Part shown: positions 12,386 through 23,613 of the stretch, piece after piece
Numbering within the stretch: position 1 is the first letter of the stretch
Layout of the letters: each line of letters opens with the position of its first letter
Made by a program: the position numbers and the translations under genes
Notes under the pieces: generated by a model
The model's input: the letters and a program-made list of their open reading frames with translations, nothing else
Databases searched by the model: none
What the model was told of the DNA's origin: nothing
DNA from: Macrocystis pyrifera
Lineage: Eukaryota > Sar > Phaeophyceae > Laminariales > Laminariaceae
Reading direction: 5' to 3'
DNA length: 64,000 bases
Assembly: GCA_031763025.1 (NCBI GenBank)
Contig: JASSKH010000001.1
Coordinates: 19,321,142 to 19,385,141, forward strand

Positions 12386-15300
12386 ATGAGGATGTCAAGT
12401 GCGGCGAAAGCATCTCTCCTGCTTGGTGTCTTAACAAGATGCTATGTAGCAGAGGCAACGCGAAACAGAATAACGGTCACGAAGTACAAGACAAACCACA
12501 GGATCGACTGGTGGGATGACGGTCGCGATAAGCCGTACCGAGTGACTTTCTGGAAATTCGGGCTGAAGTCGGTCTACCGTTTCACAGAATCGGGAAATTT
12601 GAGAAGCCTCACGGTCCAAGATAGGGAGTACACCTTTCCCTCCGACATCGGATCCAGAATGCTTCTCCCCACCGAAGAAAATGAGATCGTAGAAGGTGCC
12701 CACTCCAGTCGTCGCCGTCTCTTCCCGTGCACCGACTGTGAAGTGACGTGGGACACGTTGTGCGACGAAGGGCTCGCGGACGTGTGCTTCTTGCACGAGT
12801 TTCCGCGGGAAGATTTCAACGATGATGCTAACGACTCGCTGAGGAGGATGTGCAATGCGTTTGGAGCAGCTTGCGAAACGTCCGCGTTCGACATTTGTGA
12901 AGGGCAGTGCATTGCAGGTCAGTTACACACCGCTAGTGCGACGCCTCCCTCAAGCGGTAGACGGTGCATGTCGTTAGCGATAGAAACTGGTTGGGTCGTT
13001 AGAAAGGTTCGCCTACTATTACGGGGGTCCATAGTTAACGGGACCAAATTTTGTTAGTAAAAATAGGAAAATATATAGGTTTATTTATACTATAGGTCCT
13101 ATTAACTATGGACCCCCGTAATATTGGTCTTACAGGTGTACCTCAGAGTTAATGTTTCCCTTCATTCCTTGTTCTCCCACCCTGCCTTGTCTCCGTGACG
13201 TACCCTCTCTCTTTCCCACATGCTTGACCCGTCCCCTAGAAGGACCTACTCCTGAGCCGACGCCGGCTCCGACCCCCGACCCAACTCCATCTCCGACCCC
13301 CGAGCCCACTCCAGCTCCCACAGTCGCTGAGGAGGAAGGTAAATGGGCTATATAAGCACAGAAACTAGGCTCAAATGTTAGCATTCTTTATCTGAGGCTT
13401 ATCAGTGACACACTTTTTGCCCTAGAACACGGAATGGCACACATAACGCTTGTACATAATCGGTATATATTTTACAAGCAAGAGCATCGCACGAGGAGGC
13501 TGACCACGGCGTTTCCAATATACCTGATGGCCATAAATATTGCAGCTCCAGATCAACGAAGTGTTTGAAGGCGTTCGAAGTCCATCTGTTGGACCCACAC
13601 CCACTACCAAAATGTTTTCTGTGTATAACCGCAGGTGTGTGCAACCCCAACCCTTGTGAGAACGGAGGGTCCTGCTCGGCTGACCCTGCCGGTGGGCATG
13701 TGTGCTCGTGCGCTTCCGACTACGGAGGCATGGCCTGTCAAACCGAAACATCATGTGAGCACCACCGGTATCAATGACTGAAAAAGATTGTGTTGGAGGT
13801 ATGGTGATGATCAACAAGGAAATAACGTACGGGAACGAAATAACAATTGTTTTTTTCCACCACAACGCTAGCACGACGCAATGATTATTAAGCTGGTACA
13901 CAGTCTGAACACCTGAATTAATGTTCTCATTCGCTGGTATATGCGTTAAATTGTTGATATTGTTCCGTCTCGCAGCTTTGGACTCTTTCTATATCGAGAT
14001 CGACTTCATTGGGACGTGGACGGATGAGCGAAGGGCCGTTTTCCAATCGGCTGCTGACAGGTTAGAGTTGTTTGAAGTCATGTGTATCGTAATAATATCT
14101 GTCTGGACGATATTTCTCTAAACATGCATCTGCCTGATGTCTGTTTTCCTGAGCATGCACATGATATTCTATTAAATCCAGCTAGTGTTTCATATATCAC
14201 TTTGGAGCCGTCCTACAATGGTTTACCTAGGCCTAATGAAATATTTTGCGCATGATACTTTCATCCCTTGTCGCGCTTGTTTCCCTGAACACAGGACCGT
14301 ACTCACGTATGCCCTGCTTGTACTGTCGTAAATTCCACACGCCTCAATGTCGAGGGCTATGTTTCACGACGAATTGTGCCCTGTCGCCCGTTACGATACT
14401 GCTGGTTATATTCTCGAGTATCGCACTTTATCAACGCATGTGAGTGACAGGGCTATATCAAGCACCGGGTCGACCATTTGCCTATTTATGTGTACTCTTG
14501 ACCACCCGAACTCTCAATCGCTTGGTCAGGTGGTCCGAAATTATTACCCATGTGCCTTGTGGAGGAAACTCCGATTTCCCGGCTGGACGTCTCCTGATCA
14601 GCTCTACGCTCGAGAGTATCGACGGGGTTGGAGGAGTCCTGGGTTCCGCTGGGCCATCTCAGATTTGGAGCTCATGCCGAACTATTAGCCTCCTAGGGAG
14701 TATGCGGTTTGACATCGATGACATCGAGAACATGGAAGCGAACGGCACGTTTGAAGGAGTAATTCTGCACGAAATGGGACACGTCATCGGTGTCGGGTAC
14801 GTTTCACTAAGTTATTACTGGCAGACGTTAGAGGAAAAGGTTTATGGAATGGATAATTTTGACCTTGGCATGATCCACAATTTTTGTTTCGGCTTTAACA
14901 CCATCACTGGCATAGTCGAAACCACGTAGAACACATTATGGTTCAGGACTCGGGCATGGGAACAATTCTGGCGAGCGGGGACATGCAGGCCCGTAGTTTG
15001 ATGCTCCATATTATCGCATTTAAGTAACGTATTTTTGCCGCTTGCCAAGTGACACAAGCCACAGAAGCGTTGACATCCAGGAAAGGCAGCGCGAACCAGC
15101 TCACCGTGGAAGCACTGACTGAAATATCAGCGTCTATGCACGGTTTCAGTATAACCCCTTGAACGTGGATGCTCAAATGATACACATATACAGCAGTCAA
15201 ATGATAGTGATCGGCTGTATGTTGCAAATCATGCGCGACACATGCTGCCTGTTTGTTGGACAGACTTTGCATAGGCGAACAGTCTCCCACATAGGCATTG

Positions 15301-17407
15301 TTGGTATTACCATTGTATACGAAAGTTCAGGCTACGGACAGGCGAGGAGAAACATGACACACAATTTGTATGGCATAATCACTGCGCCACTTAACAGCAC
15401 TGGGGAATGTATCACGTCACTTACGCTTTGTACCTGTGGTATGGTTTCATCTTGCCTTCCACCAGAACGCTCTGGGGAGACAATTTTGGCGAGTGCACAA
15501 CTTGCCGCGAGAATGGAGACCCTTCTTGGACGTGCCCCGCCGCCTTGAGCGCCTACGAAGATATTGGCGGCTCTGGTACTGAGATAGTCGAGTTGGACGG
15601 ATCAGCTGGTGAGTGACACACACCAGATCATCAGGCGACATTGGTACACTATTAATAGTGCTGCTGAAACTAGGTGCAGGTGTACACTTTGTCGAGTTGT
15701 CCACAGTGGTGTTTTTGTATCGAGACGTAGAAGCCAGAGACGGCATATTTTCACAGATTATGAGGGACAAACGTAAGATGGAGACTGGACTGTCATGATA
15801 ACACAAGGTAATTCACATGGGGTTAGCCATAAACTGAAAACCCCAGTAGCGACACGGAACTCAAAATATATGTGTGTTTGCTTCCCTCACAGGCACGAGC
15901 TGCGGCCATCTGGACGAGACCCTTTTCGACGATGAGCTGATGACCGGATACGTCGACAATGTAAGAGGGTGTCGCCGACCGACCAACTATTTTTCCACAA
16001 AGCCTCCGCGACGCACCCCTGGCACCCCCTGGCTACACCAGATATGTTTCGGGTAACGGATACACATAAATTGTCTGAAGAGCGATATACACACTTTGGA
16101 ATACATCATACTCTATGGCTAAGTGGTGGATTCATTACGTATCACCATTTCAAACACGGAACACACGGTATCCCTGGCCTCAGAACATATTCTCTCTTTT
16201 GCATGTATTCCATTCATAGAGGTAAAAGGGTCGAGGTGACCGTATGTCGTTCCATGTTACGGCTCTCATATACTGCAGGTGATGATTCTGTCGAAGATGA
16301 CAGCAGCCGTTTTAGACGATCTCGACTACATCGTCGATGCAAGCGCGGTGAGTTCAGAGATTTTGTACGAAGCCGACGAGATTTGGTATGTACCGGGATG
16401 ATCATCGACGATTGTCACAAATATATCACTAGAGGTCACTCAGATCCATTTAACATCACACCGTGTCATCAACGCGAAACGTCTTGAAAGAGATAATTAA
16501 TATACGTTTGTAATTAAAATCCTCAGCGGACTTGAGGCCATGTGCACGAGAAAAAATCCTTGCAACAGTAAGACGGCTGCTGCCAGGACTGCTGCGGACA
16601 TTCTGCTGGCGATATAATTTCTACTCTTGTCAGCAACCGCCATACCTCGGCCTCGGGCCTAACCCTGACCTGCTTGCACCCTTCGATTTTTACTGCGCAC
16701 GACGCCACCTCCTTCGTATTCTTGATCTCTACCTCAGGTGGAGATGTACGCTCTGCCTTCCGAGCGAGGTAAGCCTCGGCTGAGCGCCCACACACATGTG
16801 GTTGATTTTTTGCGAACTCGACGGGGATTCGAACTTCCTTGTGAATTTCACTGGAACAACATACAAAGTACATCGAGTTGTGGTCCATGCCCTTACGTCT
16901 TCCCTCGTATACCTTAGAAGCCTCAATTGCTTGATTTATAACCTGTGTCGTGGGGAACGTTGTGTCGCAAATAGTACCATGGTAGCCATATATGGCGAGC
17001 GAATAGCCCTAAGCACCGTAGCCTAAACCTACGAAGAACAATACCTCGGAGTGATAGCTGATAACAAAAAGAGTTTCGTTCCATCATGTGTCTGATCTGT
17101 GTCCCAAGCGTGTGTGTATCCTCTTCGAGGACTGACGTTTCCCGCCGTGGGCCGCCACCGCTTAACGGTGTCCGTACCAAACAACCTTGGAAAGAACTAT
17201 AAACAATACCAGGTGTGAGACATATTAAAAATGCAAACTCCTGCTGCCGTGCGTGTTGTTTTTCGTTGCATTTCAGGCGGTTCGCTCAGGGCGGAGACGG
17301 AGGCGTTCGTGTCGATCAACGACACCACCGTGGACGCGATCATTCTTGCTATCGACGAAGATGGCAGCGTTGTTGAAGAAATACTCGGCGTCAACATGGA
17401 GTTTTAG
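12386..17407 (+). CDS. Secreted M8-like (leishmanolysin-related) zinc metallopeptidase with EGF module, gene 2; ten exons, 514 aa
   Basis: Exons 12386-12917, 13240-13338, 13635-13754, 13976-14060, 14530-14796, 15466-15608, 15893-15960, 16279-16347, 16738-16768 and 17277-17407. All introns are GT-AG and all junctions keep frame. A signal peptide (residues 1-about 23; LLLGVL core) is followed by an unrecognised domain to residue 177 (motif PYRVTFWKFGLKSV, several Cys), a Pro/Thr linker (178-210), one EGF-like module (CNPNPCENGGSC, 211-250) and a peptidase domain. Zinc site: HEMGH at 359-363. After it come GTLWGDNF and, 58 residues later, His421 with ELM (430-432), the M8-style distal third ligand and Met-turn. 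Known of the family: extracellular or surface proteolysis. The substrate is unknown. The start codon was chosen because it gives a signal peptide and an exon 1 of exactly 532 nt, as in gene 5. MITE M3 sits in intron 1. Confidence 0.88.
13018..13122. mobile_element. Palindromic MITE-like element, copy M3, inside intron 1 of gene 2
   Basis: 105 bp with the same terminal inverted repeats as the other copies. It lies 100 nt after the exon 1 donor and about 118 nt before the exon 2 acceptor, so it leaves the splice sites untouched. Gene 5 has no such insertion in its intron 1. Confidence 0.88.
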
Positions 17408-19258
17408 GCGTCCAGCGGGAACGACACAAGACATGTTTTTTCGCAAGGTGTAGCATCCAGCCAATCTATTGTAGTATTACCGGCCTGTTGATTCCTCTTT
17501 GCTGGGACCAGTGTGGCAAAGCTTAACCTGTCATCGGGTGTCGTGAAAACCGTCATGGGGTGTTGGATGTGGAGAATGGTGTATTTTGAAGTAGTTGTAT
17601 TGAGGTGAACATATATATATGCTTAACGTGTGTGTTGAAGTACGCAGTCAACTGGCGTAGTGGATGTATCACATGTGTGGTGCTGCGACGGTACACATAA
17701 ATTTTTTTATATCGGCGTGCAGATTGAACTATCGCACGTAGAGCCCTCGACAACGTAAGGGAGATCAGTAGGTGCTCTACCCAAGTTCACCCAGTTGTCC
17801 TTGCCAGGCTGCCTGATGGTAGCCTGGTTCCTTCCATCATGTTCGTGGCTGCAGGTCGTCCGTATGTCGTGTTGTTTGCGTGTATCATTAAATTCGAAAC
17901 TCTTCCGAAATCAAAACAGCTTCAAATACGTAGGAGCATACGAGGTTGTAACATTAACTGTAGTATCTAAGTGGAGCGAAACGAGTATCGGTATATGTTA
18001 TGTGGACTTCGTCAAACGGGTAGTGAGTATTCTGCTCCGTGCTACTGTATGGATTCCATTCGTCGTGGACTATACGCCTAAGGGTGCTCAAATTCCCTGT
18101 GAGAGGTACCTCTACGTTTTATGTGATCGTGGTGAGAACATGTGTATTTTGTGACAGGCTAATCGCTGACCTCTCAGTCTTACCGGCGACAATGTATGCC
18201 TAGGGCCAGTTTCGGTGGCTCAGTGCCTAGTGAGATGAAGACCGCAAGACGGTGTGCGAGAACCAAACTGATGTAGGTTTAAGAGCGTCCGGAATCACCC
18301 CGGTGTATGCTCGGGCCTGCTTATATGTAGGTTGATTAGCTGCTAGGTTCGTGGACCTTATCCCGTAACCCACAAATAGGACTTGGAACGATACCCAGTT
18401 TGGCTTGATGTGAACGTCGATGTCGTCTGTTCTCACCGCATGCCACGGAATGCTGTTAACAGTAAGGTATCCGGGTGTACCGCACGCTTTAAGAGTTCAG
18501 GCGCGTGTATATTGGTAAATCCGATCTCCGGCCATTTGAAATGATGTATTCCGTGTTCGTTTCTTCCGACGGACACCGAATGATACTGAATGATACATAT
18601 ATGTGTCACTGAAACAATCTCGGGATATTGGTTAACTGAGGCTTCTGTTGGCTTTACTCAGAAGTACGACTCTTTCTTTGGGAGCTACAGGACGTTTGGG
18701 AAAAGTACATCTTCAACGAAAATGCCAATCACTCAGCAATGGTCTCGGAATATCTTCGGCGAAAGCGTTCTTCCGCGCACTACAATAAGCGTGTCAACAA
18801 CCACGGGCAATCCGTAGAATCGAAGTTGTTCTTCCCGCATACCGCTTCGTACTAGGCAAAAGAAACATGCAAGTCTCTATTCCTGAACATATACTGTCCC
18901 CATCGCAACACAAGACACGCGTTTACGCATAACACTCGCAGAAAGCAGAACGAAGGGGTACACACTAAACCCACGCCAGCACCAAGTGCGCGAACATGCT
19001 CTTGGTTCAGCTGGAAACGTGATATCGGGATCGAGTCCGCCTCAGCTCCGTCCTGCCTCATGTGTCGAGAGACCGGGTGCTGCAAAGGGTAGAACACCAG
19101 GTCACATGCCCCGCCGATTCTCGGTCGTCTCGCGCTGAGTGGGATCGACACAGCATGACCCGTTACAGTAATAACAATGCCGCGGGGTGATTTTGGCACG
19201 AACGAACAGCAGCCGCGGCATAAGCACAGCAGCAGCTCAACAAGCAGTATATGTTTGC
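17408..19258. repeat. Segmentally duplicated flank, unit B
   Basis: Aligns with unit A (1390-3193) behind gene copy 1, in the same order and orientation, through GTCATGGGGTGTTGGATGTG and on to the GTCT microsatellite. A 119-codon plus frame (17795-18154) is partly conserved with one in unit C (shared SCxLRVS and VWxPF stretches), but unit A has no comparable open frame. No gene is called. Confidence 0.65.
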
Positions 19259-19318
19259 CTGTCTGTCTGTTTGTCTGTCTGTCAGCTTTTCTGTCTGACT
19301 ATCTGTCTGTCTGTCTGC
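19259..19318. repeat. (GTCT)n microsatellite, unit B copy
   Basis: Interrupted GTCT repeat at the position equivalent to 3194-3338. Confidence 0.9.
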
Positions 19319-19499
19319 CCTGAACGAACACGGACGCCCACCGCCGAACACGGATGACGCCCGCTGAAAACGGACGCCCCCCGGACTTGAACTCCCCCTC
19401 CTTCGAGCTGTGAAAACGCCTCAACGACAGGCTTGTTATGAATGGTCTGAGGCTCATTGAGCCAGCGACAAGCGAAGTGTCCCCCGGGAACAACGTCAA

Positions 19500-20700
19500 G
19501 TAACGTCGCACCAGCAGACGAACCATACTGCAGGTCGTCTGCATGTCGTGTGTTCTGCGTGTATCAGTTAGTGCCACGAGTCCCCCAAACCGAAACAAGT
19601 TGAAATACATGGGAACATGCAAGGTTTTAACACTAACAGGAGTACCTAGGTGGAAATATAACGGTGCCTGTGGAAGTTATGTGGAGATGGTCGAACGGTT
19701 AGTGCGTATTTGGCTGCAATGCACGGTATGGGTTCCATTCCTCGGGAACGATACTCTTGCGGGTGCTCATTTTCCTGTTCGAAGTACCTGGCATGTTGTT
19801 ATGGCGGGAATTCCTGATTTTGGTGACCACCTAATTTTTTACCTCTCGGCCTTGCCGGCGCTATGTATATCTAAGGCCAGTTTTGATGGCTCAGTTTTTA
19901 GTGGGATCAGAACCGCAAGTCAGGGTGCGACACCCGAAATGGGGGTTGCAAGCTTCAGGGACCTTGCCGGTGCATGCCCCGGCCTGCTTATCTACAGGTA
20001 TATTTACTGCTACTTTGTGTACCTTTTCATGCAACCGACAACATTTTTTTTGGATTGTCATCTAGCTCAACGTGTCCGGTGCGTTTTTTATGTTAAAATC
20101 GATGGCGTCTGTTTCAAACGTGCGACACTGAATTCTCAATCCAAAAATATTTCCGGGTGTACAGCATTGCGGATATAGGGCTCCGTCGGCGTTCGGGAGT
20201 TTACCTGTTTGTATATCCTCTCTCTGGCCATCTGCATTGGCATATTCCGTGTTCGTTTCTTCTGAAGGATGCCGAATAATACCGAGTGATAGATTTACAT
20301 GTCATCACTGGAACAATGTCGGCCAAAATAAGAGTACACCGAGGTGTTTGTTGGCTTTGGTCGGCAATCTATGTTCTTCTTTGCGAGCTACAACCGATTG
20401 TGGAAAGTACCTTCTCAACGAAAGGACCAACAACGCGGCAATGGTCCCGGAGCGTCATTCGCAAAAAAGCGTTGGTCTCCATAGTGCATTAAGCGCGTCG
20501 AAAATCACGTGCAAACCGTAGCAACTTTGCTGCCCTTCTCTGAATTGCGCTTCGTGCCAGGTAGAAAAAACCTTTAAGGAATTTAAATGCACATCTACTG
20601 CACCCACAGCCCCAACAAGGTACACGTATATGCATATTTGCAGTGGGCCAATGCACAATAGACCCACGCCAGCACACCGTGCGCGAATATACCTACCTGG
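19500..20700. repeat. Segmentally duplicated flank, unit C (partial)
   Basis: Begins with TGCAGGTCGTCTGCATGTCG, matching 17852 in unit B, and continues to about 20700 (equivalent to about 18960 in B and 2900 in A). It contains a 211-codon plus-strand frame (19543-20178) without recognisable domains. Minus-strand frames (20455-20677) correspond to broken frames in A and B. It may carry a dead gene, but none is readable. Confidence 0.6.
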
Positions 20701-20939
20701 TATAGAGACGTTTTATACGATGGAGGTATCGCAGTTGGGAAAACATACTCCTGTGCAATGTCGTCCATACCGCGAGCCAGTTGAAGGATGAGTTAAACCT
20801 GTGCTTTGCGTTGTTGGGCATACTGTGTACGTTTACGTACGAGATGCGTGCAGCATCAGTCATACTCATATGTTTGTCTCCGTTGAATTCCGCTGTATAC
20901 GTCGGGGGGACAGAGCCTCAGAGCATGTACGGTGGACCT

Positions 20940-21620
20940 CTATCCTGGAACGCCTCCATAGAGTTATCTGAATACCTTGGACAGAGTTAACCAGCGACCG
21001 CGTGCTGGTGCCACCGAATTGTAAACTACTGTACTGTACTGTGTTACGTATGGTTACAACCTAGCGATCTCCAGCGGGTACAACGTTTGCCGATACAACG
21101 ACACCACCGTGTCTAAGGTGGACATGGTAGCATTAATAGGAGCCTACCGATTGCGGCGTCGGTTCGTTTGAGTACGCAGGTGAGAATACCGCATCTATCT
21201 CTACTATTGCGCTCTTTGTGTTGTACTTTGATCCCTGATGTCTACTATTACGGGGGTCCATAGTTAACAGGACCAAATTTTTTGAGTAAAAATAGGTAAA
21301 TATATATGTTTTTATGTATACCATAGGTCCTATTAACTATGGACTCCCGTAATAGGTGCCTCTCTACGTTGCAGTGCACGTCCTTATTGTTGGTGACAAC
21401 TGGTTTGAATTAGTTGAGTTTCGCAGCTGTGAAGAAGGCGAGCATCTAAACATCTGCGGCCGAATGTGCCGACTACACCCGCCGTATCGCGTATGGTGGC
21501 GTGTTGGATGTGAGGAACACCGGGCTCATGTTTGACCGCCTCTACTATGTAGAGCTGTGTGTGGAGAAATATTCCATACCGGTCCGTGCATTATGAAGAT
21601 AAGGCGTGTATAAAATAACA
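20940..21620. repeat. Duplicated segment shared with 5040-5700, carrying MITE M4
   Basis: Shares ordered blocks with 5040-5700 (GCTGGTGCCACCGAATT, TTGATCCCTGATG, TGTGGAGAAATATTCC, AAGGCGTGTA). The other copy is the uninterrupted version of the M4 site. Confidence 0.6.
21247..21353. mobile_element. Palindromic MITE-like element, copy M4
   Basis: 107 bp, ATTACGGGGGTCCATAGTTA to the reverse complement ending CTCCCGTAAT. Comparison with the empty paralogous site near 5375-5390 defines its borders to within a few bases and allows a TA duplication. Confidence 0.88.
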
Positions 21621-21720
21621 TATTGTCACTGATATGTTAACCACTATCGTAGTCACAACACAATACTATATTAATATGTTATATGTTAGCAAAAAAAATG
21701 CACCAGCTGCCGAAGGCACT

Positions 21721-21832
21721 ATTACGAGGGCCCATAGTTAATAGGACCTATGGTATACATAAATATATATATATATATTTTACCTATTTTTATTAACAAT
21801 ATTTGGTCCTATTTACTATGGTCCCCCGTAAT
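21721..21832. mobile_element. Palindromic MITE-like element, copy M5
   Basis: 112 bp. The left end is ATTACGAGGGCCCATAGTTA (two substitutions), the right end is intact, and the core is lengthened by a TA run. It lies about 370 bp from M4. Confidence 0.82.
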
Positions 21833-22257
21833 AGTTCGATCATCTCGACGCATTGTTTGCTTGTGGCGTTTTGGAGCACCGAGAATTTTGAAGGTGCAAC
21901 TGCACTTGATTTTGCCGACACGGCGATAGAAATTATATGGTGGGTGAACCAAGGGAGCGCGCTGCAACACAGTACGAGCACACGCATAGATCACCAGTAA
22001 TACCATGATACCAACGAATGCCCAGTGCATTGTTTCTTTGTAGTTTGGTTGCTGTCAATTTTTTTTTTTGAAAATAACATTAAATACGAGCCGTTGTGTA
22101 CGACATGATAAATGTTTTAGTGGTATATTTATAGTGTTCTGTAGGATTTGATCCATACTTGCCAACATCCAAAAATGTTTGATATTAGTTGATATCAAGA
22201 AACAACAGGTAAAAACAACAGGTGTGAGATCGAGGACTTCGTCAAAACTCATCTTTG

Positions 22258-22693
22258 GAAACTATGGATGGTAATTCGATCACGCGTAGTACGGGTTCTG
22301 TATGGCTTCATGCAGGGTATACCGTCCGCATATGAGGAAGACGAAACCACGTGTGGCGCCTATGCAGCGTATCATGGAGGGGTCACAACACACAGACGAG
22401 TTTGACTGGTGAATGGTGCCCTGCTGAACTACAAAACTTCAAAATCAATGAAACATCCACTGGAATCCAGCATTCCACACCAAGGTAACACATTGATTGA
22501 AGAAAAACGCGAATGGCCTCGTTAGGCTGACGTTTATGGTAGCCGAAACCGGGAAACAGAACAGGATTTCCCCTTTATGGTGTTGATACCCATAAGGCCG
22601 ATGCAATATATGTTTGGTAGGCCGCAACAGTAAGAAGCTGCGCTTCCAATACACAACGCCTATCTACCAATAAACTATGGATGGTAATTCGAC
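22258..22693. repeat. About 20-bp direct repeats bracketing a 390-bp segment
   Basis: AACTATGGATGGTAATTCGA occurs at about 22260-22279 and 22673-22692. The segment between has no recognisable coding potential (one 69-codon minus-strand frame). It could be an insertion with an unusually long target duplication or an old tandem duplication. Confidence 0.5.
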
Positions 22694-23005
22694 TATTGCC
22701 GCCCCACAGGGCACGAGATGACGTAAACCCTTCACGGCTGTAGGTTCCACTACCCCGAAAGTGCTCGCTACCAAGTGTGAGGGTCGTTCTTGCTGTGTGA
22801 CCGGAGTTGGTTCTCGAAACGTGAGAGCCTGACCCATTTCTGGACGATAAAGTCCAGAACTGGGTCAGGCTACGATGTTTCGATCAATAACTCCAACCAC
22901 ACAGCATCAGTGACTCTTAAACATAGTAGCGTCTCAAAGCAGTGGAGCATAAGGCCTCGAAGGTTTGACGTCATCTCGTTCCCTGCGAGGCAAGTACTCG
23001 ATGAC
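22690..23005. repeat. Long inverted repeat (fold-back) about 300 bp
   Basis: The centre is a near-perfect hairpin: GCCTGACCCATTTCTGGAC, a 6-nt loop, then its complement ending GGGTCAGGCT (about 22824-22873). The pairing extends outward with mismatches: GAACGAGATGACGT near 22975 (read on the minus strand) pairs with GCACGAGATGACGT near 22711. No open frame spans it. It is of fold-back transposon or MITE type. Confidence 0.65.
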
Positions 23006-23613
23006 GGCGGCAGGTGATGTGTCGAATCTACAGACTTTTATGTTTGGACCGTGATCAGACGTAGCTCAAGTCTACCAACGGCGCTGCCTCAGTGATTCCA
23101 CACTATGAAGACAAATCATGTTGTATTTTCCGACTTGGGCTCCCATAGAAGCCAGCCTTAGTGTTCGGTGGCCATATACCTATATCGGATATCTACAGTA
23201 CAATACACAAACTTGGTTTGAGTTTTTACAACACACAACGTGAAAAACGCGAAATGATCCCGTACATATTGTTCTCCTTTGTAACTTCATGCGTGCGGAA
23301 CTGTCGACAACAGAGCAACTTCTTCTGAGTATCGTTGGGTCGACTATCCACCTCAACTATTGTATTTGTAGCTCAATGGTGTGAATAATGTTCATGCTAG
23401 TGACGAAAACAAAAAAGCGATGAAAACTATGAATATTAACTTAATATTATTGACATCAATACGTAAGTGTGTTCTGTCCTGGAAGGGTTGAGTGCTCCGC
23501 ATACCATCACAGTATAAAGTCACGACCGAAGACCTCGCCTGAAACCTGATCACTACGATTTTCATTCGCCTTGCCGATATCCGCTTTGGAACAAATATCG
23601 GCCTACCTTGCAG
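23006..23613. other. Stretch where exons 1-3 of copy 3 would be expected
   Basis: I find no trace of the N-terminal domain, linker or EGF exon here. A 91-codon minus-strand frame (23392-23667) overlaps exon 4 of the pseudogene and has no known motif. Confidence 0.35.

Noticed and set aside
13130-13384. 84-codon minus frame with Gly-Val-Gly-Ser repeats
   Set aside because: Antisense shadow of the Pro/Thr linker exon of gene 2.
16214-16487. Frames reading DDSVEDDS at exon 8 of genes 1 and 2
   Set aside because: Wrong frame; the splice-consistent frame reads LSKMTAAVLDDLDY, matching the peptidase family.
19543-20178. 211-codon plus-strand frame in flank C
   Set aside because: Only partly conserved in flank B, absent in flank A, no known domain; the homologous segments are broken by stops.
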